From Comamonadaceae bacterium (lineage in GTDB: Bacteria > Pseudomonadota > Gammaproteobacteria > Burkholderiales > Burkholderiaceae_C): DNA of 38,080 nucleotides. The stretch is from the NCBI GenBank assembly GCA_947448885.1, contig CANFPJ010000011.1:1-38080 (forward strand), given 5' to 3'. Position 1 is the stretch's first letter. The number at the start of each line of letters is the position of its first letter. The notes beneath the pieces were generated by a model. That model was given only the letters and a program-made list of their open reading frames with translations, was not told the DNA's origin and made no database searches. A program made the position numbers and the translations under genes. This document shows positions 14,933-22,937 of the stretch, one piece after another.

Positions 14933-16384
14933 ATGGAAAAACAAAAATTCGACCTGGTCATCATGGGGGGTGGTTTGGCAGGCCTGAGCGCTGGTGTCAG
15001 GGCCTGCGAACTGGGACTGTCGGTGGCCTTGGTCGAAAAAGGTGAAACCGATCAATACCCTTGCAATTCACGCTTTTCTGGGGGCGTATTGCACTTGGCA
15101 TTTCAAAACATCAAAGACCCGGCAAATCAATTGGCAAAAGCCATTTCAGAGGCAACAGACCACCATGCCGATCCCGAATTGGTCATGGCCCTCTCGATTG
15201 AATCGGAAAGATGTGTCAAATGGTTGCAGCAACAAGGCGCCCGCTTTATTCGGGCGGGACAAGTGATTTGGCAGCAATGGATCATGGCGCCTCCTCGGCC
15301 CATTTCACCTGGAATGGATTGGAAAGGCCGTGGGCCCGATGTCACGCTGAGGACATTGATGGAGACCTTTCGAAAAAAAGGGGGCCAGGTCTTTCTTGGC
15401 TGTGAAGTCACTGATTTTTTGAGGGATGGTGAAAGATGCATGGGCTTTCAAGCCACGCACCAAGGTCAAGAAAAACATTTCGAAGGCACGGCGACGTTGC
15501 TGGCAGATGGGGGTTTTCAAGCCAATTTGGCGTTGCTCAAAGCGCACATCGCACCTCAGCCCCATCAGGTGCTTCAGCGAGGGGCAGGCAATGCCATGGG
15601 CGATGGCATGCGTTTGGCGCAAAGCATGGGTGCTGCCACTTCCAGCTTGGATGCTTTTTACGGGCACGTGCTGTGCCAGCAAGCATTTTCCAATCCCAAA
15701 CTCTGGCCTTATCCACAATTGGACGAGCTGGCCACCTCTGGCGTGGTGGTGAATCCGAAAGCACAACGGGTCATCGACGAAGGCAGGGGTGGTGTCTATA
15801 TCGCCAATCAGTTGGCTCACCGTGAGAATCCCCTGGATTGCCACGTGATATTTGATCAGGCGATATGGGATGGCCCTGGCAAGACATCCCGTATTCCTGC
15901 CAACCCCCTGTTGCTCAGTGCGGGTGCCACTGTTTTGAAAGGCGATACCTTGGACGAGTTGGCCCAAAAAATGGGCTTACCCGCGCCAGCATTGACTCAA
16001 ACCATCGGACATTACAACCAAGCGGTTCAAAAACAGCAAACATCAGAGCTGAATCCGCCACGGAGCCACCACAAGCTCACACCCATGCCCCTGGTGAAAG
16101 CGCCTTTTTATGCTTTGCCCATCTGCGCAGGCATCACTTACACCACAGGCGGCTTGCTGATTGATTCGCATGCACGCGTCTTGCGCGAAAACAAAGTCCC
16201 CATTCAGGGCTTGTATGCCGCGGGATCGGTGGTCGGTGGGATAGAAGGCGGCCCCAACGCCAGCTATGTCGGTGGGCTGATGAAGGCATTGATCCTGGGG
16301 ATATTGGCGGCAGAAGATGTTGCCAAAACAAAGATCGAACCCACTTCAAAAACTTCCATGTCGTTCCATCATCACGAAGTTTGA
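14933..16384 (+). CDS. FAD-dependent dehydrogenase of the fumarate reductase/tricarballylate dehydrogenase family
   Basis: 483 residues. The N-terminal Rossmann motif is DLVIMGGGLAGLSAG (about 6-20), followed by the acidic end of strand 2 (LVEKGE). The C-terminal part has the FAD-binding closing motif GLYAAGSVVGGIEGGPNASYVGG. The FAD_binding_2 family oxidises or reduces C-C bonds next to a carbonyl or carboxylate (fumarate reductase, TcuA, 3-ketosteroid dehydrogenases). The ITYTTGG segment near 397 lies where fumarate reductases have their HTxGG substrate loop. No signal peptide, so it is cytoplasmic. A GAGAAAG ribosome site supports ATG 14933. It is divergent from the Pht5-like gene and converges on the - run. 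Similar in family to the flavoprotein at 19634-21097, but not a close copy. Confidence 0.88.
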   Translation: MEKQKFDLVIMGGGLAGLSAGVRACELGLSVALVEKGETDQYPCNSRFSGGVLHLAFQNIKDPANQLAKAISEATDHHADPELVMALSIESERCVKWLQQQGARFIRAGQVIWQQWIMAPPRPISPGMDWKGRGPDVTLRTLMETFRKKGGQVFLGCEVTDFLRDGERCMGFQATHQGQEKHFEGTATLLADGGFQANLALLKAHIAPQPHQVLQRGAGNAMGDGMRLAQSMGAATSSLDAFYGHVLCQQAFSNPKLWPYPQLDELATSGVVVNPKAQRVIDEGRGGVYIANQLAHRENPLDCHVIFDQAIWDGPGKTSRIPANPLLLSAGATVLKGDTLDELAQKMGLPAPALTQTIGHYNQAVQKQQTSELNPPRSHHKLTPMPLVKAPFYALPICAGITYTTGGLLIDSHARVLRENKVPIQGLYAAGSVVGGIEGGPNASYVGGLMKALILGILAAEDVAKTKIEPTSKTSMSFHHHEV

Positions 16385-16423
16385 CGCGGGTCGCTGCGCT
16401 CGCTCAGCTTCAGCGACGCGGTC
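16383..16423. repeat. Inverted repeat between convergent genes
   Basis: GTCGCTG (16390-16396) and CAGCGAC (16411-16417) are perfectly complementary around a 14-base loop. The arms extend imperfectly to 16383 and 16423 (GACGCGG / GCGGTC side). It lies just after the stop of the FAD dehydrogenase and before that of the small membrane protein, so a two-way transcription stop is possible, although no T-run follows on either strand. Confidence 0.45.
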
Positions 16424-16477
16424 GTTGCCATGAAGGCCATGAAATGTTGTGAAGTTTTAAAGCCGGTGATGCCCAAT

Positions 16478-16717
16478 TCAACGCGGAACCAAGGTGTCAA
16501 AAATAATCTCCACCATCTCGACATAGCTCAATAACAAGCCCCATGCGAGGGCGCCCATGATGGCGCCCAAGATCGCGCAAGGCCAAAATTGAAGGGCCCA
16601 TGCGCCACCTGCACCCAGCGCCAACAAACCAATGCCAACCAAGGCCGCCACACTTTTGCCATGGCGCCGCACCAAGCCCAAGACCGGGTAATGGGGCATG
16701 CCTTCTGAATCTGTCAT
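16478..16717 (-). CDS. Small two-helix membrane protein
   Basis: 79 residues from ATG 16717, with AAAGGA about 6 bases upstream. Two hydrophobic segments (about 22-43 and 46-64) follow a basic LVRRHGK stretch, giving an inside-start hairpin, and the protein ends in EMVEIIFDTLVPR. It is too short for TctB (about 150 residues, four helices). I believe similar short proteins with a terminal D-T-L-x-P-R occur near catabolic genes, but I cannot name the family. It is the last gene of the - run and follows a TTT receptor gene by 133 bases. The reading frame continues upstream without a ribosome site, so the short form is preferred. Function unknown. Confidence 0.7.
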   Translation of the reverse strand: MTDSEGMPHYPVLGLVRRHGKSVAALVGIGLLALGAGGAWALQFWPCAILGAIMGALAWGLLLSYVEMVEIIFDTLVPR

Positions 16718-16850
16718 AAAAATCCTTTGGAGGAATGATGAAGGTGTCGAATGATCATTTTCTTTTGAGCTGACACAGACATGAAATGCTGCTGGTTTGA
16801 ACGGAGCCCCATGAAAGATCATCACCCATGCGCCAAAGCAACCCCTCAAA

Positions 16851-17822
16851 TCAATCGACCTTGGCACCAGAACTGGTGACCAACTTTTCCCACATGGGTG
16901 CTTCTTTCAAGTTCATTTGCTGAAAATCAGCGGGCGACACATTGGGCGCCGGGTCCATGCCCTGCGTGGCCAACTTGTCGCGAATGTCGGTTCGCTTCAA
17001 GACCTTTGTGGCCGCGTCAAATAATTTGCGCACATCCTCAGACTTAACGCCAGTTGGCGCATACAAGCCAAACGAAAAACTGATGTTGTAATCGCTGAGG
17101 CCTGCCTCTTTCATTCCCACAATGCCAGGAATGGCGCCTGACCTTTCTTGCGTGGTGATGGACAAAGCTCGAATGCGATTGGCCCGGACTTGGGGCAGAA
17201 CCACTGGTGAGGTGCCAAAAATAACCTGGGTATCACCCGCCATCAAAGACTGCACCGCTGGGGCACCGCCCTTGAATGGAATGTGCAAGATATCCACGTC
17301 ATAAATACTGTTGAACAGCAAGCCCGCCAAATGCGGCGCTGACCCATTGCCACTGGAAGCAAAATTGAGTTTCCCCGGGTTCTTTTTGGCGTAAGCGATC
17401 AAGTCCTTGATGCTGTTGACAGGCAAGTTGTTGTTCACCGCAATGATCATGGGGCCATTGGCCAACAAAGTCACGGGCTGAAAATCTTTTTCAATGTCAT
17501 ACGGCAGCTTTTTGTACAGCGCTTTATTGATATAGGGGTTGCTGCCCACCAGCAAGGTGTAGCCATCTGCTGGTGCCTTCAACACCATTTCACTGGCCAA
17601 GTTTCCAGCTGCCCCGGGGCGGTTGTCAATGATGGCGGTTTGTCCCAATTCTGCAGCGATGGCTTCGCCGACCGTTCGGGTCACAAAATCGCCCGACCCA
17701 CCGGGCGGATACCCCACGACAAATCGCAAAGGCTTATGGGGGAAAGGCTGCGCACCCACAGCCCCTGCCATCAAAGCAGTCGTCAAGCAGATGCTGAATA
17801 ACCGGCAATGAAACCACGACAT
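16851..17822 (-). CDS. TTT-family (Bug) periplasmic solute receptor
   Basis: 323 residues from ATG 17822 (AAGGGG about 8 bases upstream); an ATG at 17837 would add five residues. The signal peptide ends near AGAVGAQ. Then come PLRFVVGYPPGGSGDFVTR, NRPGAAGNLASE, APADGYTLLVGSNPY, LPYDIEKDFQPV, LHIPFKGGAPAVQSL and a GLYAPTG segment, which is the complete Bug pattern. It captures an unidentified organic anion in the periplasm. Its gene follows the CoA-transferase by 78 bases, a pairing often seen in Burkholderiales where receptor and CoA-transferase serve the same carboxylate. No membrane subunits are encoded nearby. Confidence 0.94.
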   Translation of the reverse strand: MSWFHCRLFSICLTTALMAGAVGAQPFPHKPLRFVVGYPPGGSGDFVTRTVGEAIAAELGQTAIIDNRPGAAGNLASEMVLKAPADGYTLLVGSNPYINKALYKKLPYDIEKDFQPVTLLANGPMIIAVNNNLPVNSIKDLIAYAKKNPGKLNFASSGNGSAPHLAGLLFNSIYDVDILHIPFKGGAPAVQSLMAGDTQVIFGTSPVVLPQVRANRIRALSITTQERSGAIPGIVGMKEAGLSDYNISFSFGLYAPTGVKSEDVRKLFDAATKVLKRTDIRDKLATQGMDPAPNVSPADFQQMNLKEAPMWEKLVTSSGAKVD

Positions 17823-17900
17823 GGATCGCCCCTTCATGAATGTGCAGACCTTCAAAAACAATGACCAGGCTCAACCGTCTGAGCCTCATTGCCACTGCGG

Positions 17901-19094
17901 TTAAATCACTTTTCTTTCTCTCAACGCCGCCAATTCATCCGCGCTGAAACCCAATTTCAAATAAACATCGTCGTTGTGCTGGCCCAATTGGGTTTGACTT
18001 GACACCACGGCAGCGGGTGTTCGCGTGAGTTTGATGGGTTGCGCCACCACCCGAATCGGGCCTTTTTGGTCATGGTGAACGACCACTGCAGCGTCCAAAT
18101 GGGCCACTTGAGGGTCCGCAAACACCTGCTGCATGTCATAGATGGGCCCGCAAGGCACACCTGCATCGTTCAAGCATGTGACCCAATGTTGCGTCGTGTT
18201 CGAGGCGAACGACAAGTTGAGTTGCGCGTTGATGTATTCGCGATCTGTCAAACGGCCTGGGTTGCTTTGGTAACGCGGTTCGTCACGCAAGTCCAATCGT
18301 TTCAGCACCGTGCACAAACTGCGAAATTGGGTGGTGCCAGACGCACCAATGTTAAAAAATCCATCAGCGGATTTGAACGTGCCCATGGGTGTCGCAAAGG
18401 GGTGATCATTGCCAGCTTGACCAGGCACGGATCCATCGATCAAATACCTGGCCGCTTGGAAATCGCACATGGCTATCATCGATTGAAGCAAATTGGTCTG
18501 CACCCATTGACCACGCCCAGACTGCTCTCGCTCTAACAATGCCAACAACACGCCCATGGCGGCGTAATTGCCGGCGCTTGAATCAGCCACCGCAATGCCA
18601 GCACGAACAGGCCCTTGACCAGGCATGCCCGTCACGGACATCATGCCGCCCATGCCTTGTGCAATTTGGTCAAACCCCGGCCTGTCACGGTAAGGGCCAT
18701 CTTCACCAAACCCTGAAATACTGGCCAAGATGATGCGCGGATTGATGGTCGCCAGAGTTTCGTAATCCAAACCCAATCGAAACTTCACATCCGGCCTGAA
18801 GTTTTCAACCACCACATCGGCAGAGGCCACCAATCGATGAAAAATATCTTTGCCCTCTTGGGCTTTTAAATTCAATGTGATGCCACGCTTGTTGCGGTGC
18901 AAATTCAGCATGTCGTAGGTTTCCCGACCGCCAAGGGCGCCTTCATTGGGATCCAGCCCGGGTGGTGATTCAATTCGAATCACATCTGCACCAAAATCCG
19001 CCAACACCCGAACGCAGGTTGGGCCAGAACGGATCCGGGTCAAATCCAAAACCTGAAAACGTGCCAGCGCAGCACTGGCTTTGACCGTGGTCAT
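17901..19094 (-). CDS. Family III (CaiB/BaiF) CoA-transferase
   Basis: 397 residues, the usual length. N-terminal VLDLTRIRSGPTCVRVLADFGADVIRIE, then HRNKRGITLNLK and VVVENFRPDV form the first half. The catalytic Asp is at about 171 in VADSSAGNYAAMGVLLALLERE, and the C-terminal half ends with a typical LGFSADELAALRERKVI. Family III enzymes move CoA from one acyl-CoA to a free carboxylic acid without ATP. Here it would activate the acid captured by one of the adjacent TTT receptors, or recycle CoA from a product. No clear Shine-Dalgarno is visible at 19094. A lipocalin-like gene follows 54 bases upstream in the run. Confidence 0.94.
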   Translation of the reverse strand: MTTVKASAALARFQVLDLTRIRSGPTCVRVLADFGADVIRIESPPGLDPNEGALGGRETYDMLNLHRNKRGITLNLKAQEGKDIFHRLVASADVVVENFRPDVKFRLGLDYETLATINPRIILASISGFGEDGPYRDRPGFDQIAQGMGGMMSVTGMPGQGPVRAGIAVADSSAGNYAAMGVLLALLEREQSGRGQWVQTNLLQSMIAMCDFQAARYLIDGSVPGQAGNDHPFATPMGTFKSADGFFNIGASGTTQFRSLCTVLKRLDLRDEPRYQSNPGRLTDREYINAQLNLSFASNTTQHWVTCLNDAGVPCGPIYDMQQVFADPQVAHLDAAVVVHHDQKGPIRVVAQPIKLTRTPAAVVSSQTQLGQHNDDVYLKLGFSADELAALRERKVI

Positions 19095-19148
19095 TGGATC
19101 AAATTGACTGTGTGCGGCGACATGGCAACGGATGAACCTGAAGTTCGG

Positions 19149-19532
19149 TCAAGGCGCCCACACCTTGGTCCATAACAATTCCCGTTGCTGCATCAAATCG
19201 CCATACATTCGAGCGGGTGGTCTCAGCATCATTTGCTGGCCCACCATTTGAACTTGACGCACTTCATGGCCCCCGATTCGGTGAGCATCTGATGCAATGT
19301 CCACCAAACAATCCAGCACCTTGCCATCAAATTGGTAAACGCCACCATACGACATGTAATCGCGTTTGTTAACCACTGTGGGATCGCCGTTGCACAGCGA
19401 TGCCAGCATTCGATCGTTGGAAAAAGCAATTTGCCCGATGGGATTTTTTCCGTAGGGCGGCGGTAATTGATTGCCGTTGGTATCCCATGACCGCGCTTCA
19501 TCGAGTCGCCAAATACCTTGCAGATGATCCAT
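19149..19532 (-). CDS. Lipocalin-like domain protein
   Basis: 127 residues from ATG 19532, with GGAG 10 bases upstream; a further upstream start is possible in frame but lacks a ribosome site. The protein starts MDHLQGIWRLDEARSWDTNG and continues with PPYGKNPIGQIAFSNDRMLASL, a YMSYGGVYQFDGKVLDC strand pair and RPPARMYGD. This is the pattern of the small lipocalin-like family (one-domain beta barrel, G-x-W at the start). Members are frequent in catabolic clusters and may bind small hydrophobic compounds, but no activity is established. It lies between the CoA-transferase and a flavoprotein gene in the same run. Confidence 0.72.
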   Translation of the reverse strand: MDHLQGIWRLDEARSWDTNGNQLPPPYGKNPIGQIAFSNDRMLASLCNGDPTVVNKRDYMSYGGVYQFDGKVLDCLVDIASDAHRIGGHEVRQVQMVGQQMMLRPPARMYGDLMQQRELLWTKVWAP

Positions 19533-19633
19533 TTGCCCATGTCTCCTGTGGGTGTTGATTGATGAATTCAATATACCAGAATGGTGCCCATTCTTGATCC
19601 CTGAATGCCCTTGCATCACCGGGTTGGGCCACA

Positions 19634-21097
19634 TCATCTCTGGTGTTCTTTGGCCGCCATCTGGGCCGCCCGGCGGCCTGAAACAAATGCCCAGGCCAAA
19701 TGATGGCCATGGCCTTCGAGCAATAGCCCACCTTGACCTGCAGACCCTGCCGCATACAAGCCGGGTATGGGGGCTTGGTCCGGGCCCAACACTTGGTGCG
19801 ATGGATTGACGCGCAACCCACCATCTGTGAAAACCACATAGGCTTTCACCGGGCCCAAAGCGTAAAAAGGGCCATCTTCCGCAGGATATCGGCCACGCAT
19901 GTGCGCTTGAAGCCCCTCTGGATTCAAACCTGCCTTGCGTGCCAATTCACGCCAATCGCGCGCACCATGAAACAGGTCTTGGCGGTTCTTTTCATAATCA
20001 GCCATATAGGCATATGCAATGCCGGGGGCTGTCGAAATGAAGTAGGGCCATGCGGAGAAGCGCTGGTAAACCGTTGAATCAAAGATCAACCAAGCTTGCG
20101 CACCATCATGCTCGGCCACCGCATGGCCAATGGTTTTACCGGTCATCTGAACCAGCTCGCCCTTTTGATTCACCAAATGCGCCCCCTCCTTCAACAAAGT
20201 CGGAGAAGGCCCCAACGCTGTGGTCATGAACTTCATCATGAATGGTCGAATCCAGCTGGACGGCAAATGTTCAATCGCCCACGCCATGCTCCTCGCCGAC
20301 CAGCGCCAAGGCGGTAAGTTCTGGACCCAATGGGGCTTGGCTGGGGGTATGAAGCGCAGGATGGGGCCGCGCACAATGTCACCATTGACAACCTCGGCCC
20401 CCAAGGCATCAGCCATGCGATGGCCATCGCCCGTGGCAAATGGATTGACCGAATCCAGATGAATGGTTTGGGGATCGGCCCAACGCTGTTTCAGATCAGG
20501 CGCACCGCTGTAGTCACCGGTGGTGAGAATCACGGCCTTTTTTGCATGCACAGAAAAAGTCTGTCCCTGTTTCTGACCAAGCACCCCCACCACACGGCCG
20601 TTTGTGTCCGTCACCATTTTTTCGCAGGATGTGATCACGCATATCTTGACGCCCAATTTTCGACAGTGCTTGGTCAAGTGGTAAATCAAACTGCGTGAAT
20701 TCGGAATGGTGTTGTGCATGCGCGATACACGGTTGGGTGGGTCAGGCGCAGGGCCCATGAAAACAACGCCCAATTGACTTAACCAAGCCACGGCGTCGGC
20801 ACACTCATCCACCAAAATTCGACGCAACAGCAAGTTATCTCTGGGCGCCAAATCGCCTGCATGCAAAGCCAAGTCTTCAAAATGATGGTCGGCATGATCT
20901 TCAATGCCGGCACGCTTTTGCCATGCAGTGCCGTTGGCCGAAATGGCGCCAAGGGACCAAGCGGTAGAACCGCCAAGGTCTTGGTTCTTTTCCAACAGCA
21001 CAACGCGCAAGCCCAGACCTGCCGCTTCGGCTGCAGCGGCCAACCCTGCTCCACCCCCCCCCACGACGACGAGATCGCAATCGGTGTCCCACTGCAT
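19634..21097 (-). CDS. FAD-dependent dehydrogenase, 3-ketosteroid dehydrogenase/fumarate reductase-like
   Basis: 487 residues from ATG 21097. The Rossmann motif DLVVVGGGGAGLAAAAEA is followed by LLEKNQDLGGSTAWSLGAISA, the typical G-G-S-T-A-W-S loop of ketosteroid-dehydrogenase-like flavoproteins. The C-terminal FAD motif is GLYAAGSAGQGGLLLEGHGHHLAWAFVSGR. The segment GPVKAYVVFTDGGLRVN corresponds to the substrate-side T-x-GG loop. The family inserts a double bond alpha-beta to a ketone or reduces one. A cyclic ketone or acid is an attractive substrate given the monooxygenase and CoA genes nearby, but this is inference. It lies 41 bases downstream of the TTT receptor in the same run. Confidence 0.88.
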   Translation of the reverse strand: MQWDTDCDLVVVGGGGAGLAAAAEAAGLGLRVVLLEKNQDLGGSTAWSLGAISANGTAWQKRAGIEDHADHHFEDLALHAGDLAPRDNLLLRRILVDECADAVAWLSQLGVVFMGPAPDPPNRVSRMHNTIPNSRSLIYHLTKHCRKLGVKICVITSCEKMVTDTNGRVVGVLGQKQGQTFSVHAKKAVILTTGDYSGAPDLKQRWADPQTIHLDSVNPFATGDGHRMADALGAEVVNGDIVRGPILRFIPPAKPHWVQNLPPWRWSARSMAWAIEHLPSSWIRPFMMKFMTTALGPSPTLLKEGAHLVNQKGELVQMTGKTIGHAVAEHDGAQAWLIFDSTVYQRFSAWPYFISTAPGIAYAYMADYEKNRQDLFHGARDWRELARKAGLNPEGLQAHMRGRYPAEDGPFYALGPVKAYVVFTDGGLRVNPSHQVLGPDQAPIPGLYAAGSAGQGGLLLEGHGHHLAWAFVSGRRAAQMAAKEHQR

Positions 21098-21138
21098 GTT
21101 GAATTCCCCAAGATTGGCAGTGAACAAACCCACCCAGG

Positions 21139-22119
21139 TCAGGGATCCAATGTGATGTTGGCCGACTTGACCACCGCTGCCCAGCGGTCCATGTCATTTT
21201 TAATGAAGACCGCGAATTCTTCGGGTGTTCGGTAAGTGGGCTGCAAACCCTGCTTCAACAAATTGGCAACCACATCTGGTTGTTTCAAAAGGTCGGATGC
21301 CACAGCGTGCATGCGCTTTCGAAAATCCGGGCTGACCGCTGCGGGTGCCATCAAACCATACCAATACTCCATCACATAGCCAGACACACCAGACTCAATG
21401 AAAGTCGGCACCTCAGGCATGACCGACACCCGTTCTTTGGTGGAGATGGCCACCACACGCAACTTGCCAGAACGCGCCAATGGTGTGGCAGATGGGAGGG
21501 TGGTGAACAAAACCAAATCACGTTGGGACCCAATGATGTCCGAAATGGCTGCACCCACACCTTTGTAAGGGATGTGGGCCATTTTGGTTTGGGTTTCGTA
21601 CAGAAACAGTTCTGCGGCCAAATGGGCACCGCTGCCGATCCCTGCCGATGCAAAATTGACTTTCCCGGGGTTGGCCAAGGCCATGTTCACCAAATCTTTG
21701 GCCGATTTGATCGGGGACGATGGATGGACCACCAAAACCATTGGGGTAGAAGCCAAGGGTGTGACAGGCACAAAATCGCGGGCCACGTTGTAGGGCAATT
21801 TGGGGTAGAGGCTGGGATTGATCCCAATCTCCGAGGTAGACCCCACCATCAAGGTGCTGCCATCCGGCTCCGCACGGGCGGTGTACTGCGCTGCAATGGC
21901 GCCAGCGGCACCAGGCATGTTTTCGACCACAACACTCACACCCAATTTTTCGGTCAGCTTGGGGGCCATCATGCGCGCGATGATGTCGGTGCCGCCACCC
22001 GGAGTGAAAGGAACCATCAATTTGATGGGCTTGTCTGCCCTGGGCTGCGCCAGTGAGGGATTGTTCAAACAGCCCCATCCCAACAGACAGATCCATAGCG
22101 TTCGGATGAATTGATTCAT
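21139..22119 (-). CDS. TTT-family (Bug) periplasmic solute receptor
   Basis: 326 residues from ATG 22119; two other in-frame ATGs (22125, 22131) lie just upstream, and GGGA precedes 22119 at a suitable distance. The signal peptide ends near PSLAQ. KPIKLMVPFTPGGGTDIIARMM, the A-G-A-A-Q region, EPDGSTLMVGSTSEIGIN, LPYNVARDFVPVTPLAS and MAHIPYKGVGAA follow. The third Bug receptor of the window, and the one closest to the racemase-family and monooxygenase genes. Its gene starts within 41 bases of the racemase-family stop, so it is surely co-transcribed. The ligand is unknown. Confidence 0.94.
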   Translation of the reverse strand: MNQFIRTLWICLLGWGCLNNPSLAQPRADKPIKLMVPFTPGGGTDIIARMMAPKLTEKLGVSVVVENMPGAAGAIAAQYTARAEPDGSTLMVGSTSEIGINPSLYPKLPYNVARDFVPVTPLASTPMVLVVHPSSPIKSAKDLVNMALANPGKVNFASAGIGSGAHLAAELFLYETQTKMAHIPYKGVGAAISDIIGSQRDLVLFTTLPSATPLARSGKLRVVAISTKERVSVMPEVPTFIESGVSGYVMEYWYGLMAPAAVSPDFRKRMHAVASDLLKQPDVVANLLKQGLQPTYRTPEEFAVFIKNDMDRWAAVVKSANITLDP

Positions 22120-22159
22120 GTTCATTCCCATGCAAATAAAAAAAACCGTCAGTGTTGCT

Positions 22160-22912
22160 TCAAACCATCGCTGAGGCATGCTGGGTCAGTGGCGGCATCT
22201 CTGCCAGCAATCGGCCAAAGCCTGTGACTTTTTCTTCCACGCCCATCATTTTCAGACTGGCCCACAAAGCCACGTTATTGGTGGTGAGCACCGGTTTTTT
22301 GACCTTGGCTTCGAGATCGGCAACGATGGATGCTGTCCACCAATTGCCACAAGCCAAAAACACGGCATCCGCGTGCGGCAAATCTGTTTCCAGTCCCAGG
22401 TCGTATGCGGTTTGCGCTGGCATGCGACCGATGTCGTTGTTGCGTGTCACCTCCAAGGCCTTGTGCTGTAAAACTTCCACGCCATGGTCTTCCAAAAAGG
22501 CTTTCACCCAGACATTGGTGGCGGTGCTCCAAGGGGCCGCAATCACCACCTTTTTGATGTTGTAGGCCGCCATGGCGCTGAGCATGGCCGTGGCAGCCGT
22601 GGTGGCGGGCTTGCCACAGGCTTGCTGAATGCGCTCCACCAATTGAGCGTCATATCCTTTTCCCATGCGGGTGGATGGCGCTGTTGCCGCCAATAAAACC
22701 AAGTCCACATCCGCATCGGCCAATTTTTTAGCCTCCTTTTCAAGTTCAGCCACGATCTTGATGGTTGAATCAGGATCCACGTTGGACAAAGGCAGGCGTG
22801 CCACATGCAAAGAGACCGATGCAGGCAGCATGCGGATGAATTCTGGTTCCTGGGTGCTGTTCGATGATGGCACCAAGGTTCCCAGGCGGTGTTGGATAGG
22901 AGGCTGATTCAT
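22160..22912 (-). CDS. Asp/Glu racemase superfamily enzyme, arylmalonate decarboxylase/maleate isomerase-like
   Basis: 250 residues from ATG 22912; the long N-terminal extension of the open frame overlaps the monooxygenase gene and is rejected. GTLVPSSNSTQEPEF at the start is the maleate-isomerase-type loop (Asn18). The second catalytic Cys is present at 188 (AVFLACGNWW). The first Cys, expected in the strand at about 76, is Ala (LLAATAPS). Maleate isomerase needs the first Cys as nucleophile; arylmalonate decarboxylase has only the second one. The C-terminal GFGRLLAE also fits both. A cofactor-free decarboxylase or another one-Cys enzyme is therefore more likely than a racemase or isomerase. 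It lies between the monooxygenase and a TTT receptor gene. Confidence 0.85.
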   Translation of the reverse strand: MNQPPIQHRLGTLVPSSNSTQEPEFIRMLPASVSLHVARLPLSNVDPDSTIKIVAELEKEAKKLADADVDLVLLAATAPSTRMGKGYDAQLVERIQQACGKPATTAATAMLSAMAAYNIKKVVIAAPWSTATNVWVKAFLEDHGVEVLQHKALEVTRNNDIGRMPAQTAYDLGLETDLPHADAVFLACGNWWTASIVADLEAKVKKPVLTTNNVALWASLKMMGVEEKVTGFGRLLAEMPPLTQHASAMV

Positions 22913-22937
22913 GTGGGTCTTCAAAAAAATAATGTGT

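Noticed and set aside
15305-15967. 220-codon - strand frame inside the FAD dehydrogenase
   Set aside because: Antisense to an intact flavoprotein with both FAD motifs; no own motif.
16851-22119. Idea that the two TTT receptors and two flavoproteins are a tandem duplication
   Set aside because: The receptors and flavoproteins are of the same families but their sequences differ throughout and gene order is not repeated.
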